5,572 bases of DNA, from contig VBCZ01000026.1 of assembly GCA_005889025.1 (NCBI GenBank), positions 13,552-19,123 of the forward strand. The letters are read 5' to 3'. The notes beneath the pieces were generated by a model. The model was not told the DNA's origin. It saw nothing but the letters and a program-made list of their open reading frames with translations, and did no database searches. Below are positions 1-5,572 of the stretch, piece after piece (position 1 is the first letter of the stretch; each line of letters starts with the position of its first letter). The stretch comes from Betaproteobacteria bacterium. GTDB lineage: Bacteria; Pseudomonadota; Gammaproteobacteria; Burkholderiales; Casimicrobiaceae. The position numbers were made by a program, and so were the translations under genes.

Positions 1-1
1 G

Positions 2-1432
2 TTCGCGCTGTGTCCGCTGCTCACTCAAGGCGCGATCGAAGCGCTGGAACTGGTCGGCTCCGACGATCAGAAGGCAAAGTTTCTGCCCAAGATGGTCGAG
101 GGTGTGTGGACCGGCACCATGAACCTGACCGAGCCTCAGGCGGGCTCGGATCTCGCCGCGGTGCGAACGCGAGCGGTGCCCCAGCCTGACGGCAGCTACA
201 AGCTCTTCGGTCAAAAAATATTCATCACCTACGGTGAGCAGGACTACACCGACAACATCATCCATCTGGTGCTGGGACGAACGCCTACCGCGCCCGAAGG
301 TGTCAAGGGGATATCGCTGTTTGTCGTTCCCAAGGTCATGGTCAACGACGACGGAAGCCTCGGTGAGCGCAACGACGTGCACTGCGTGTCGATCGAGCAC
401 AAGCTGGGCATCCATGCGAGCCCCACCGCGGTGCTCGCGTACGGCGATCACGGCGGCGCCGTGGGCTACCTGGTCGGCGAGGAGAATCGCGGCCTCGAGT
501 ATATGTTCATCATGATGAATCTGGCCCGATTCACGGTAGGCGTCGAAGGCATCGGGGTGTCCGAGCGCGCATACCAGCGCGCGCTGGCATACGCCCGCGA
601 TCGCGTGCAGGGGCGCGCCCCCGGGCTCGACACGGCAGCCTCCACGGCGACGATTCTTGCCCATCCTGACGTGCGCCGCATGCTGCTCACCATGAAGGCG
701 CAGACCGAGGCGATGCGGGCCGTGGCCTACGTGACCGCTGCCGCGATCGACAACGCGCATCATCAATCGGACGCCGCCGCGCGCAAGCGCCATCAGGCGT
801 TTGTCGAGTTGATGATCCCCATCGTCAAGGGCTGGAGCACGGAGATCGCGCAGGAGGTGACGTATCTCGGCGTTCAGGTCCATGGTGGCATGGGCTTCAT
901 CGAGGAAACCGGCGCCGCCCAGCATTACCGCGACGCGCGCATCACGACGATCTACGAAGGCACGACAGCCATCCAGGCCAACGACCTCATCGGCCGCAAG
1001 ACCGCGCGCGATGGCGGCGTCGTGACACGGTCGGTGGTCGCAGAGATCAAGAAAGTGGCGTCGGCGATGACGACGTCTTCCGACGAGGATCTCAAATCGA
1101 TCGGCACCGAGCTTGGGCTTGCAGCGACTGCGCTCGGCGATGCCGTCGATTGGGTGGTTCCCGCGTTCGGCGAGCAGACCCGCGCGGCGCATGCCGCGTC
1201 CGTGCCTTACCTGCGTTTGTGGGGGCTGGTTGCGGGAGGCTGGCAACTCGCGCGAGGCGCGCAGATCGCGGCAAAACGGCTCGCAGACAGAACAGGCGAT
1301 GCGACGTTTTACCGCGGCAAGATCGCCACGGCGCGGTTCTATGCGCAGTGCCTGCTGCCGCAAGCTTCCGGGCTCGCCCACGCGATCGCGCGCAGCGACG
1401 CGGTGCTGGCGCTTGCCGACGAACAGTTCTGA
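2..1432 (+). CDS. Acyl-CoA dehydrogenase, long (about 600 aa) form, 5'-truncated by window edge
   Basis: FAD-dependent dehydrogenase that introduces the alpha-beta double bond into an acyl-CoA thioester, passing electrons to electron-transfer flavoprotein; cytoplasmic. The frame is open to the left edge, so the true start is outside; 476 residues are visible and roughly 115-125 N-terminal ones are missing, judging from the usual family length. Visible residues 40-50 (MNLTEPQAGSD) form the middle-domain acyl-CoA dehydrogenase signature. QVHGGMGF (292-299) and the RDARI-TTIYEGT stretch form the C-terminal helical-domain signature, and Glu319 in IYEGT is the expected catalytic base. From about residue 345 to the end is the extra C-terminal domain (Acyl-CoA_dh_C type) ending in ALADEQF, typical of the long subfamily that includes DmdC (3-methylmercaptopropionyl-CoA dehydrogenase). 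The family is secure; the acyl substrate cannot be read from sequence, and a DmdC role should not be assumed. No beta-oxidation partner gene follows it. Confidence 0.95.
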   Translation, partial: FALCPLLTQGAIEALELVGSDDQKAKFLPKMVEGVWTGTMNLTEPQAGSDLAAVRTRAVPQPDGSYKLFGQKIFITYGEQDYTDNIIHLVLGRTPTAPEGVKGISLFVVPKVMVNDDGSLGERNDVHCVSIEHKLGIHASPTAVLAYGDHGGAVGYLVGEENRGLEYMFIMMNLARFTVGVEGIGVSERAYQRALAYARDRVQGRAPGLDTAASTATILAHPDVRRMLLTMKAQTEAMRAVAYVTAAAIDNAHHQSDAAARKRHQAFVELMIPIVKGWSTEIAQEVTYLGVQVHGGMGFIEETGAAQHYRDARITTIYEGTTAIQANDLIGRKTARDGGVVTRSVVAEIKKVASAMTTSSDEDLKSIGTELGLAATALGDAVDWVVPAFGEQTRAAHAASVPYLRLWGLVAGGWQLARGAQIAAKRLADRTGDATFYRGKIATARFYAQCLLPQASGLAHAIARSDAVLALADEQF

Positions 1433-1601
1433 ATTCGCTGCGCCGGCTCGCCGCGGACGGGCTATCCCGCGAGATCCGCTCGACTTTCCTATCGAGCTCT
1501 TCATGCCGGTCCTTGCGCGCGGCGCTTCGACGTGCGCATCCCAAGCGGAACGCATCTTTGCCCTATCTGTCTGAATCGCAACACCCCGACGGTCGTGGAC
1601 C
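1433..1601. other. Intergenic gap between dehydrogenase and exported hydrolase genes
   Basis: This 169-base gap holds no credible gene; the only in-frame ATG reading (1503-1574, 23 codons plus stop) is the tail of a shadow frame. I found no sigma70-type -35/-10 pair with acceptable spacing, and no hairpin followed by a T run. Two short inverted repeats are present: CGGG-CTAT-CCCG at 1458-1469 and GCTCGA-N8-TCGAGC at 1478-1497. Either could be a weak transcript-end or binding site, but nothing in the sequence proves it. Confidence 0.6.
1478..1497. repeat. Perfect 6-base inverted repeat, 8-base spacer, between two genes
   Basis: GCTCGA (1478-1483) and TCGAGC (1492-1497) are exact reverse complements flanking CTTTCCTA. 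The repeat sits 45 bases after the dehydrogenase stop codon and 104 bases before the hydrolase start. It is followed by TCTTC, not a real T run, so it is a poor intrinsic terminator; a regulator site or chance are alternatives. The repeat itself is certain, its function is not. Confidence 0.3.
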
Positions 1602-3314
1602 ATGTCGCTTCGTCTGACCTTGCTTGGTAGCATCGTATTCATCGCATCCGCTCTGCTGAGTGCGGCGGAGCCCGCCCTTGCCGATTCGCTAGCGGTGGTC
1701 GAGCCGCTGCCGCCGGGACCTTATGCGGTGGGCTGCAGCAATATCGAACAGGCCTTGAGCCGGCTGCAGCCAGGCGAGACCGCGAAAAACTACTGGGAGG
1801 GCGTTCCCGCCGGCAACCGCGAGCGCTATGTCACCCAGATATTGAGCGATCCCGTCGATGCGCTGGTCGTCAACGTCAAGGTTCCCAACGATCGCGAGCT
1901 GTTCGTCGATCGGGCTACGCAGATGGTTTCCTATGCGCTCCTGGTGTGCTATCCGACGGCGACCGGCAACCCGCGCGCCGACTACCGGCTCGAATCCGGC
2001 AACGCGGTCCCGCACATGCAGCGCGGCGCCGAAGCGCCGATATGGGCCGATCCGCAGTTGCGCTGGCCGGTGATTGTTTTCTCGCCGGGGCTCGTCGGCA
2101 GCCCGTTGTCCAACGATTACATCGTCGCGCTTACCGTGCTTGCAAGCCACGGATACGTGATCGTATCGACATTCCCCGGCGACCCGCGCTTTGCCGACAT
2201 CAAGGTCGATAACTTGTCGGACGCACTGTACGCAGTCCTGCACTTTCCGACGTACGTGGAGATGCAGTCGATCCGGGCGCTTTCCTCCGTCGCGTCGCTC
2301 GATTTTCTGCTGGCGCATCCGCATTATCGCGACCACATCGATACCAATCGCATCGCCGGTTTCGGCGCAAGCCTGGGTGGCGAGACGCTGCTTCTGCAAG
2401 CCGGAGCGAAGTTGACAGTCAGTATAGGTCTCTCGTCGAAGCAGGTCGTTGCGGATCCTCGTCTCAAGGCCGTCGTGGGTTACGTCCCTTATTTCGGGCA
2501 ATTGATTTTTCCTGCATTTGGTCGTGACCAAAAAGGCCTCGACGGAATCAACGTGCCGTTTCTGGGCATCGCCGGTTTCGACGATACGACGGCTCCGCTC
2601 GGACCCATCGTCCAGGGCGTGCAACGCCTGCAGGCGTCACGCGAGCTGCTGGGGCTCGAAGGCGTCGGGCACACGTTCGATTTCCCGAGCGCGCCGGATA
2701 TCTTTACCTGGACGCTGACCTTCATCGCCGCGCACGCACTGGACGATCGCAACGCGCGCGCGCAGATGGCGCGGATGGTGAGCGTGCGCGGCGGAGGCGA
2801 CGATCGGCTGCTCATCGATTACACCGCCCCCGCAAAGCTCGATGCGGGGCAGCTCGACGTCATCGAATACTACGCGCCTTCGCTCAATCACTATTTCATG
2901 ACGGCCGATGCCGCCGAGGCCGCGATGCTCGACGCGGGTGTGCTCGTTCCCGGATGGACACGCACAGGGTTTCAATTCAAGGCGTGGACCTTGGACTCGG
3001 GCGTCGGACTTCCCGCGTGCCGGTTTTTCGGCACTGCGGGTATCGGACCAAACACGCACGTGTTCAGCATCAATCCGGCCGAATGCGCCAAGCTTCATGG
3101 CGATCCGCGCTGGACTTCCGAGGGGACGGCGTTCGCCGAGGAGCCGTCGGCGCCGGAGGATTGCCCGGCGGGCCGCATTCCGGTGACGCGCTTGTACAAC
3201 AATGGCATGGGCGGAGACGCCAACCATCGCTTTGTGACCAGCCACAGCGAAGCGTATGCGATGGTGTCTGCAGGATGGCTCCTCGAAGGCGTCGTTTTCT
3301 GCGCAGCGCCCTGA
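1602..3314 (+). CDS. Exported alpha/beta hydrolase with three C-terminal DUF5648-type repeats
   Basis: Predicted secreted or periplasmic serine hydrolase (esterase/lipase-like), 570 residues. Residues 1-27 are a Sec signal peptide: short basic start, hydrophobic core LTLLGSIVFIASALL, likely cleavage after ALA27; there is no lipobox cysteine. The catalytic domain spans about 40-385. It has the strand-turn VIVFSPGLVG (157-166), the nucleophile elbow GASLGG with Ser257, Asp327 or Asp328 in GFDDT as the probable acid, and His357 in GVGHTF. The pattern resembles the PAF-acetylhydrolase/dienelactone-hydrolase-like group. Residues 423-568 contain three repeats recognisable as DUF5648: aromatic pair, (N)xHxF(x)T, then GW/RW and EGxxF. 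The six cysteines in the mature protein (45, 116, 473, 495, 521, 567) are compatible with disulfides outside the cytoplasm. The start is well fixed: an in-frame stop lies at 1572-1574 and 1602 is the first start codon after it, although no clear Shine-Dalgarno precedes it. Substrate unknown. Confidence 0.82.
   Translation: MSLRLTLLGSIVFIASALLSAAEPALADSLAVVEPLPPGPYAVGCSNIEQALSRLQPGETAKNYWEGVPAGNRERYVTQILSDPVDALVVNVKVPNDRELFVDRATQMVSYALLVCYPTATGNPRADYRLESGNAVPHMQRGAEAPIWADPQLRWPVIVFSPGLVGSPLSNDYIVALTVLASHGYVIVSTFPGDPRFADIKVDNLSDALYAVLHFPTYVEMQSIRALSSVASLDFLLAHPHYRDHIDTNRIAGFGASLGGETLLLQAGAKLTVSIGLSSKQVVADPRLKAVVGYVPYFGQLIFPAFGRDQKGLDGINVPFLGIAGFDDTTAPLGPIVQGVQRLQASRELLGLEGVGHTFDFPSAPDIFTWTLTFIAAHALDDRNARAQMARMVSVRGGGDDRLLIDYTAPAKLDAGQLDVIEYYAPSLNHYFMTADAAEAAMLDAGVLVPGWTRTGFQFKAWTLDSGVGLPACRFFGTAGIGPNTHVFSINPAECAKLHGDPRWTSEGTAFAEEPSAPEDCPAGRIPVTRLYNNGMGGDANHRFVTSHSEAYAMVSAGWLLEGVVFCAAP
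2517..2532. repeat. 16-base near-perfect palindrome inside the hydrolase gene
   Basis: TTTGGTC and GACCAAA are exact inverted 7-base arms around GT, within a locally AT-richer stretch (about 2500-2535) of an otherwise GC-rich gene. It encodes FGRDQK of the hydrolase. It has the shape of a dimeric regulator site, but its place mid-gene, about 900 bases after the start, makes chance the simpler explanation. Confidence 0.2.
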
Positions 3315-3329
3315 AGTTGCTTGCGGTTT

Positions 3330-4121
3330 TCAGAAACCCCCGCTGGCGTCGGCTATCCGCGACAAGGGCTCGAAGATGCGCGGAGTCGCGGCGATGACCG
3401 CGCCTCCTGCTATCAACCCGTCGCCACCCGGATAGGGCCGCACGCGCCCTCCCGCTTCCTCGACCAGCAACAAGCCCGCCGACGCGTCCCACGGATGCAT
3501 GTGCGGCTCGACAAACGCGTCGTAGCGTCCGGCCGCGACGTGAGCGAGCATCAGCGCCCCGGCGCCCATGTCCTTCACCGCGGCTCCCGCCTCATGCAGC
3601 AGCCGCTTCATGCGCAGATGCGCTTCCAAGGGATGCCGCGGCACGTATCCGGCGCACATCAGCGCGCGATCGAGGCGCTCGCATGCCGCGACCTGGATCC
3701 GTTGCCGGTCGCAAAACGCGCCGCTGTCACGCACTGCCCAGAAAAGCTCGTCGAGAGAAGGGTCGTAGATCAGGCCGATCAGACGCTCACCCATGTGAAT
3801 GAACGCGATCGACACGCACCAGTAGCGCACGCCATGAACGAAATTGATGGTGCCGTCGATGGGATCGACCACCCAGGCGTTGTCGCCGATATCGCCGCCG
3901 GCTTCCTCGCCCAGCATCGAGTCAGCAGGAAACGCGGCGTGCAGACGCTCGCGAATGAGGGTCTCGACAGCGTGATCCGCGGCGCTGACCCAATCCTGCA
4001 AGCCTTTGGCTTCGGCCGCGAAGTCGATTTCGCGTAGAAAATAACGGCGGGCCAGCGCCCCTGCCTCGCGCGCGAGCTTCCTCGCGAACTCGGCGCGCGA
4101 CTCGATGTCGGTCGCGATCAT
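3330..4121 (-). CDS. Inositol-monophosphatase-family phosphatase
   Basis: Mg2+-dependent, lithium-sensitive-type phosphomonoesterase fold, 263 residues, the usual length for bacterial members (SuhB-like); cytoplasmic, no signal peptide. Diagnostic motifs are all present: K39 and the DWVSAAD segment with Asp49; GEE (71-73) supplying the metal-binding glutamate; DPIDGT (86-91) with metal ligands Asp86 and Asp89, followed by INFVHG; and HPWDASAG (209-216) with Asp212, followed by EEAGG. The active site therefore looks complete. The DPIDGTINF form fits inositol-phosphatase relatives better than CysQ-type nucleotidases or HisN, but the family hydrolyses many sugar and polyol phosphates, so the substrate is open. 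The ATG at 4121-4119 overlaps the ATPase stop as ATGA and no Shine-Dalgarno is visible, suggesting reinitiation by ribosomes finishing the ATPase. It is the last gene of the operon and probably acts on the transported solute. Confidence 0.93.
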   Translation of the reverse strand: MIATDIESRAEFARKLAREAGALARRYFLREIDFAAEAKGLQDWVSAADHAVETLIRERLHAAFPADSMLGEEAGGDIGDNAWVVDPIDGTINFVHGVRYWCVSIAFIHMGERLIGLIYDPSLDELFWAVRDSGAFCDRQRIQVAACERLDRALMCAGYVPRHPLEAHLRMKRLLHEAGAAVKDMGAGALMLAHVAAGRYDAFVEPHMHPWDASAGLLLVEEAGGRVRPYPGGDGLIAGGAVIAATPRIFEPLSRIADASGGF

Positions 4122-5173
4122 GCGGCGGCGATGGGTACGACGCCGTGGTTGGCGAGCGTGATCGCGACCGGCGTGCCGACTGGCAGTGGACGATCGACCG
4201 CCATGCTGATGGCGAACAGCTCGCCCAACTCGGTCGCGACCGTGTATTCCATGATCCCGCCGATGTAGGACGCCTTGCGTATGGTGCCGCGCATTCCAGG
4301 CGCGCCTTCGCGATGAATCTCGACCGATTCGGGACGAATCGCAACGTCGACCTCTCCGGCATGCAAGCCACGGTGGGGAAGCCGGAGCGTGAGCGGGCCG
4401 AGAACGAGTTGCCCGTCGCGCGCGTCGAGCCGGGACAAGGTGCCGCGCACACGGTTTGCGTCTCCCATGAAGCCGGCCACGAAAACGTCCCTGGGCTGCT
4501 CGTAGAGCTCGCGCGGCGCACCCTCCTGGGCGATGGTGGCCTTGTTCATCACCACGATGCGATCGGAGACAGCCATCGCCTCCGACTGGTCGTGCGTCAC
4601 GTAGACGACCGTCAGCGACAGCCGCTGCTGCAACTCGCGGATCTCCTCGCGCATCTGCCGGCGCAGCCTCGCGTCGAGATTGGACAAGGGCTCGTCGAAT
4701 AGCAGGACGGCCGGTTCGAGCACCAGCGCGCGCGCCACGGCGACGCGCTGCTGCTGGCCGCCCGAAAGCTCCGAGGGAAGCCGGGTGTCGAAGCCGGCCA
4801 GTCCTACCGTTGCCAGCGCCGCCTTTGCTTTATCGGCAATCTGCGCCTTGGGCAATCGGGCGACGGTGAGTCCGTAGCTCACGTTTTCCATCACGCTCAT
4901 GTGCGGAAACAACGCGTAGCTCTGGAATACCATCGACACATCGCGCTCCGCGGCAGGAACGCGAGTCACGTCGCGGCCGCCGATCAGGATCGTGCCCCGT
5001 GTAGGGAGCTCCAGTCCCGCGATCATGCGCAGCGTTGTTGTCTTCCCGCATCCCGAGGGGCCGAGCAGCGTCACCAGCGTTCCCGCGGCAATCGAAAACG
5101 AGATATCGCTCACCGCTGCGGCGTCGCCGTAGAGCTTGCTCACGTTGCGACATTCGATGGAAGCGGCGCTCAT
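4118..5173 (-). CDS. ABC importer ATP-binding protein, FbpC/AfuC/PotA-like with TOBE domain
   Basis: ATPase subunit that powers a binding-protein-dependent importer at the cytoplasmic face of the inner membrane; 351 residues, the usual size of this class. Visible in order: A-loop Tyr15, Walker A GPSGCGKT (38-45), Q-loop Gln84, signature LSGGQQQR (136-143), Walker B VLLFDE (156-161), D-loop SNLD (164-167), switch His194, then a C-terminal TOBE-type region (about 275-346) containing AIRPESVEI. All catalytic motifs are intact. The start at MSAAS (ATG 5173-5171) was chosen because it gives the standard family N-terminus; the frame stays open 73 codons further upstream, but that part lies inside the permease gene and is basic, arginine-rich shadow sequence. 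The gene begins 23 bases after the permease stop and overlaps the phosphatase start by 4 bases. The family handles iron(III), polyamines, sugar phosphates or aminoethylphosphonate; sequence of the ATPase alone does not discriminate. Confidence 0.95.
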   Translation of the reverse strand: MSAASIECRNVSKLYGDAAAVSDISFSIAAGTLVTLLGPSGCGKTTTLRMIAGLELPTRGTILIGGRDVTRVPAAERDVSMVFQSYALFPHMSVMENVSYGLTVARLPKAQIADKAKAALATVGLAGFDTRLPSELSGGQQQRVAVARALVLEPAVLLFDEPLSNLDARLRRQMREEIRELQQRLSLTVVYVTHDQSEAMAVSDRIVVMNKATIAQEGAPRELYEQPRDVFVAGFMGDANRVRGTLSRLDARDGQLVLGPLTLRLPHRGLHAGEVDVAIRPESVEIHREGAPGMRGTIRKASYIGGIMEYTVATELGELFAISMAVDRPLPVGTPVAITLANHGVVPIAAA

Positions 5174-5184
5174 GCGTTGTCGGT

Positions 5185-5190
5185 CTTCTC
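5185..5190 (-). promoter_or_regulatory. Probable ribosome binding site of the ABC ATPase gene
   Basis: On the minus strand GAGAAG lies 11 bases upstream of the ATG at 5173, within the 23-base gap after the permease stop. It is a weak, slightly distant Shine-Dalgarno match, but it supports the start at 5173 over the longer in-frame reading. Confidence 0.4.
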
Positions 5191-5196
5191 GAGCCT

Positions 5197-5572
5197 TTAG
5201 GCGGCGGTGCCGCCCAATTGTCCTACGCCGGGCGCCGCGGCGTCGACGCGCCTTCCCAGCCGTCGCACACCGATGACGCGCTGGATCAGCCAGATGACCG
5301 CGAGCATGAGCACGATCAACACCGAGCAATAGGCGATCGCGACCCCGTAGTCGCCATTGACGACACGGTTGATGATATAGGTCGTCGCCCATTCATATTC
5401 GGCCGAGACGAGAAAGATCACGGCCGAGACGGTCGTCATCGCGCGCACGAAGCTGTACACCAGCGCGGCGACGACGGCCGGCTTGAGCAAAGGCAGCAGG
5501 ATGCGCCTGAGCGTCGTGACGCCGCGCGCGCCCAGCGTGGTCGACGCCTCGTCGAGGCTCTTGTCGATCTGC
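5197..5572 (-). CDS. ABC importer permease, FbpB/AfuB-like, C-terminal part
   Basis: Inner-membrane channel subunit of the importer. Only the last 124 residues are visible; the gene enters from the right edge and ends at TAA (5199-5197). Visible residues 8-27 fit the EAA loop exactly in spacing: Glu8-Ala9-Ser10, Gly14, then Ile24-x-Leu26-Pro27. This is the cytoplasmic loop that docks on the ATPase. Two hydrophobic segments follow, about 31-57 (containing FVRAMTTVSAVIFLVSA) and 76-97, then an Arg-rich cytoplasmic turn and a small Gly/Ala-rich tail. The RAMTTVSAVIFLVS and TTYIINRV wording is characteristic of iron(III)/AfuB-type permeases, which usually are about 550-residue fused two-domain proteins; whether this one is fused cannot be seen. 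It is the first visible gene of the permease-ATPase-phosphatase operon. A solute-binding protein gene is expected farther upstream (right of the window). Confidence 0.93.
   Translation of the reverse strand, partial: QIDKSLDEASTTLGARGVTTLRRILLPLLKPAVVAALVYSFVRAMTTVSAVIFLVSAEYEWATTYIINRVVNGDYGVAIAYCSVLIVLMLAVIWLIQRVIGVRRLGRRVDAAAPGVGQLGGTAA

Noticed and set aside
1503..1574. Short 23-codon reading frame before the hydrolase, as a leader peptide
   Set aside because: It is the tail of a shadow frame from the dehydrogenase, lacks a ribosome binding site, and has no run of regulatory codons.
2412..2428. TTGACA followed by TATAGG, resembling a sigma70 promoter
   Set aside because: The two boxes are only 5 bases apart instead of about 17, and they lie in the middle of the hydrolase gene with no downstream gene to drive.
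1689..2624. A 311-codon open frame on the minus strand opposite the exported hydrolase
   Set aside because: Its translation is basic, low in hydrophobic order and has no recognisable domain, while the plus strand encodes a signal peptide, catalytic triad and repeats. Long antisense frames are expected in GC-rich genes.
3323..3343. Hairpin GCGGTTT-TCAG-AAA-ccc-CCGC between the convergent genes, as a bidirectional terminator
   Set aside because: The stem needs a 3-base bulge, only seven pairs form, part lies in the phosphatase stop, and neither strand has a T run after it.
3321..4037. A 238-codon open frame on the plus strand opposite the phosphatase
   Set aside because: The opposite strand carries every inositol-monophosphatase motif; this frame is its mirror and has no family features.
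4145..4702. A 185-codon open frame on the plus strand opposite the ABC ATPase
   Set aside because: It lies wholly opposite the Walker B, signature and TOBE parts of an intact ATPase and shows no domain; a GC-rich shadow frame.
5174..5392. A 73-residue N-terminal extension of the ABC ATPase
   Set aside because: It overlaps the permease coding sequence in another frame, is arginine-rich, and the standard ATPase N-terminus begins at the ATG at 5173.

Overview
This is a GC-rich, tightly packed proteobacterial window. The protein families (a long-form acyl-CoA dehydrogenase, an iron/AfuB-type ABC importer with an inositol-monophosphatase homologue, and an exported hydrolase with C-terminal DUF5648-type repeats) most resemble Betaproteobacteria such as the Burkholderiales. 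That placement is inferred from family resemblance; no phylogenetic marker is present. No rRNA, tRNA, CRISPR array, insertion sequence or phage gene was seen.

Layout: two plus-strand genes face three minus-strand genes. On the plus strand, positions 2-1432 hold the last 476 residues of a long acyl-CoA dehydrogenase whose start lies left of the window. After a 169-base gap comes a complete gene (1602-3314) for an exported alpha/beta hydrolase with three repeats at its C-terminus. On the minus strand, read from the right edge leftwards, are the C-terminal end of an ABC transporter permease (5572-5197), a complete ABC ATPase (5173-4118) and a complete inositol-monophosphatase-family phosphatase (4121-3330). 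The two groups converge with only 15 bases between their stop codons.

The minus-strand genes look like the distal part of one operon. The permease-ATPase gap is 23 bases, and the ATPase and phosphatase share an ATGA stop/start overlap, so they are probably translationally coupled. The permease is of the FbpB/AfuB type, a family often labelled as ferric iron importers but which also includes importers of sugar phosphates and 2-aminoethylphosphonate. A phosphatase coupled to the transporter suggests import of a phosphorylated small molecule (for example a sugar or polyol phosphate) followed by dephosphorylation in the cytoplasm. The solute-binding protein that would settle this is probably just outside the right edge.

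The plus-strand genes need not be an operon. The dehydrogenase is a cytoplasmic acyl-CoA oxidation enzyme, whereas the hydrolase carries a signal peptide and should act outside the cytoplasm. The most unusual protein is the hydrolase, because of its three evenly spaced repeats. Overall most of the window is ordinary metabolic and transport DNA.
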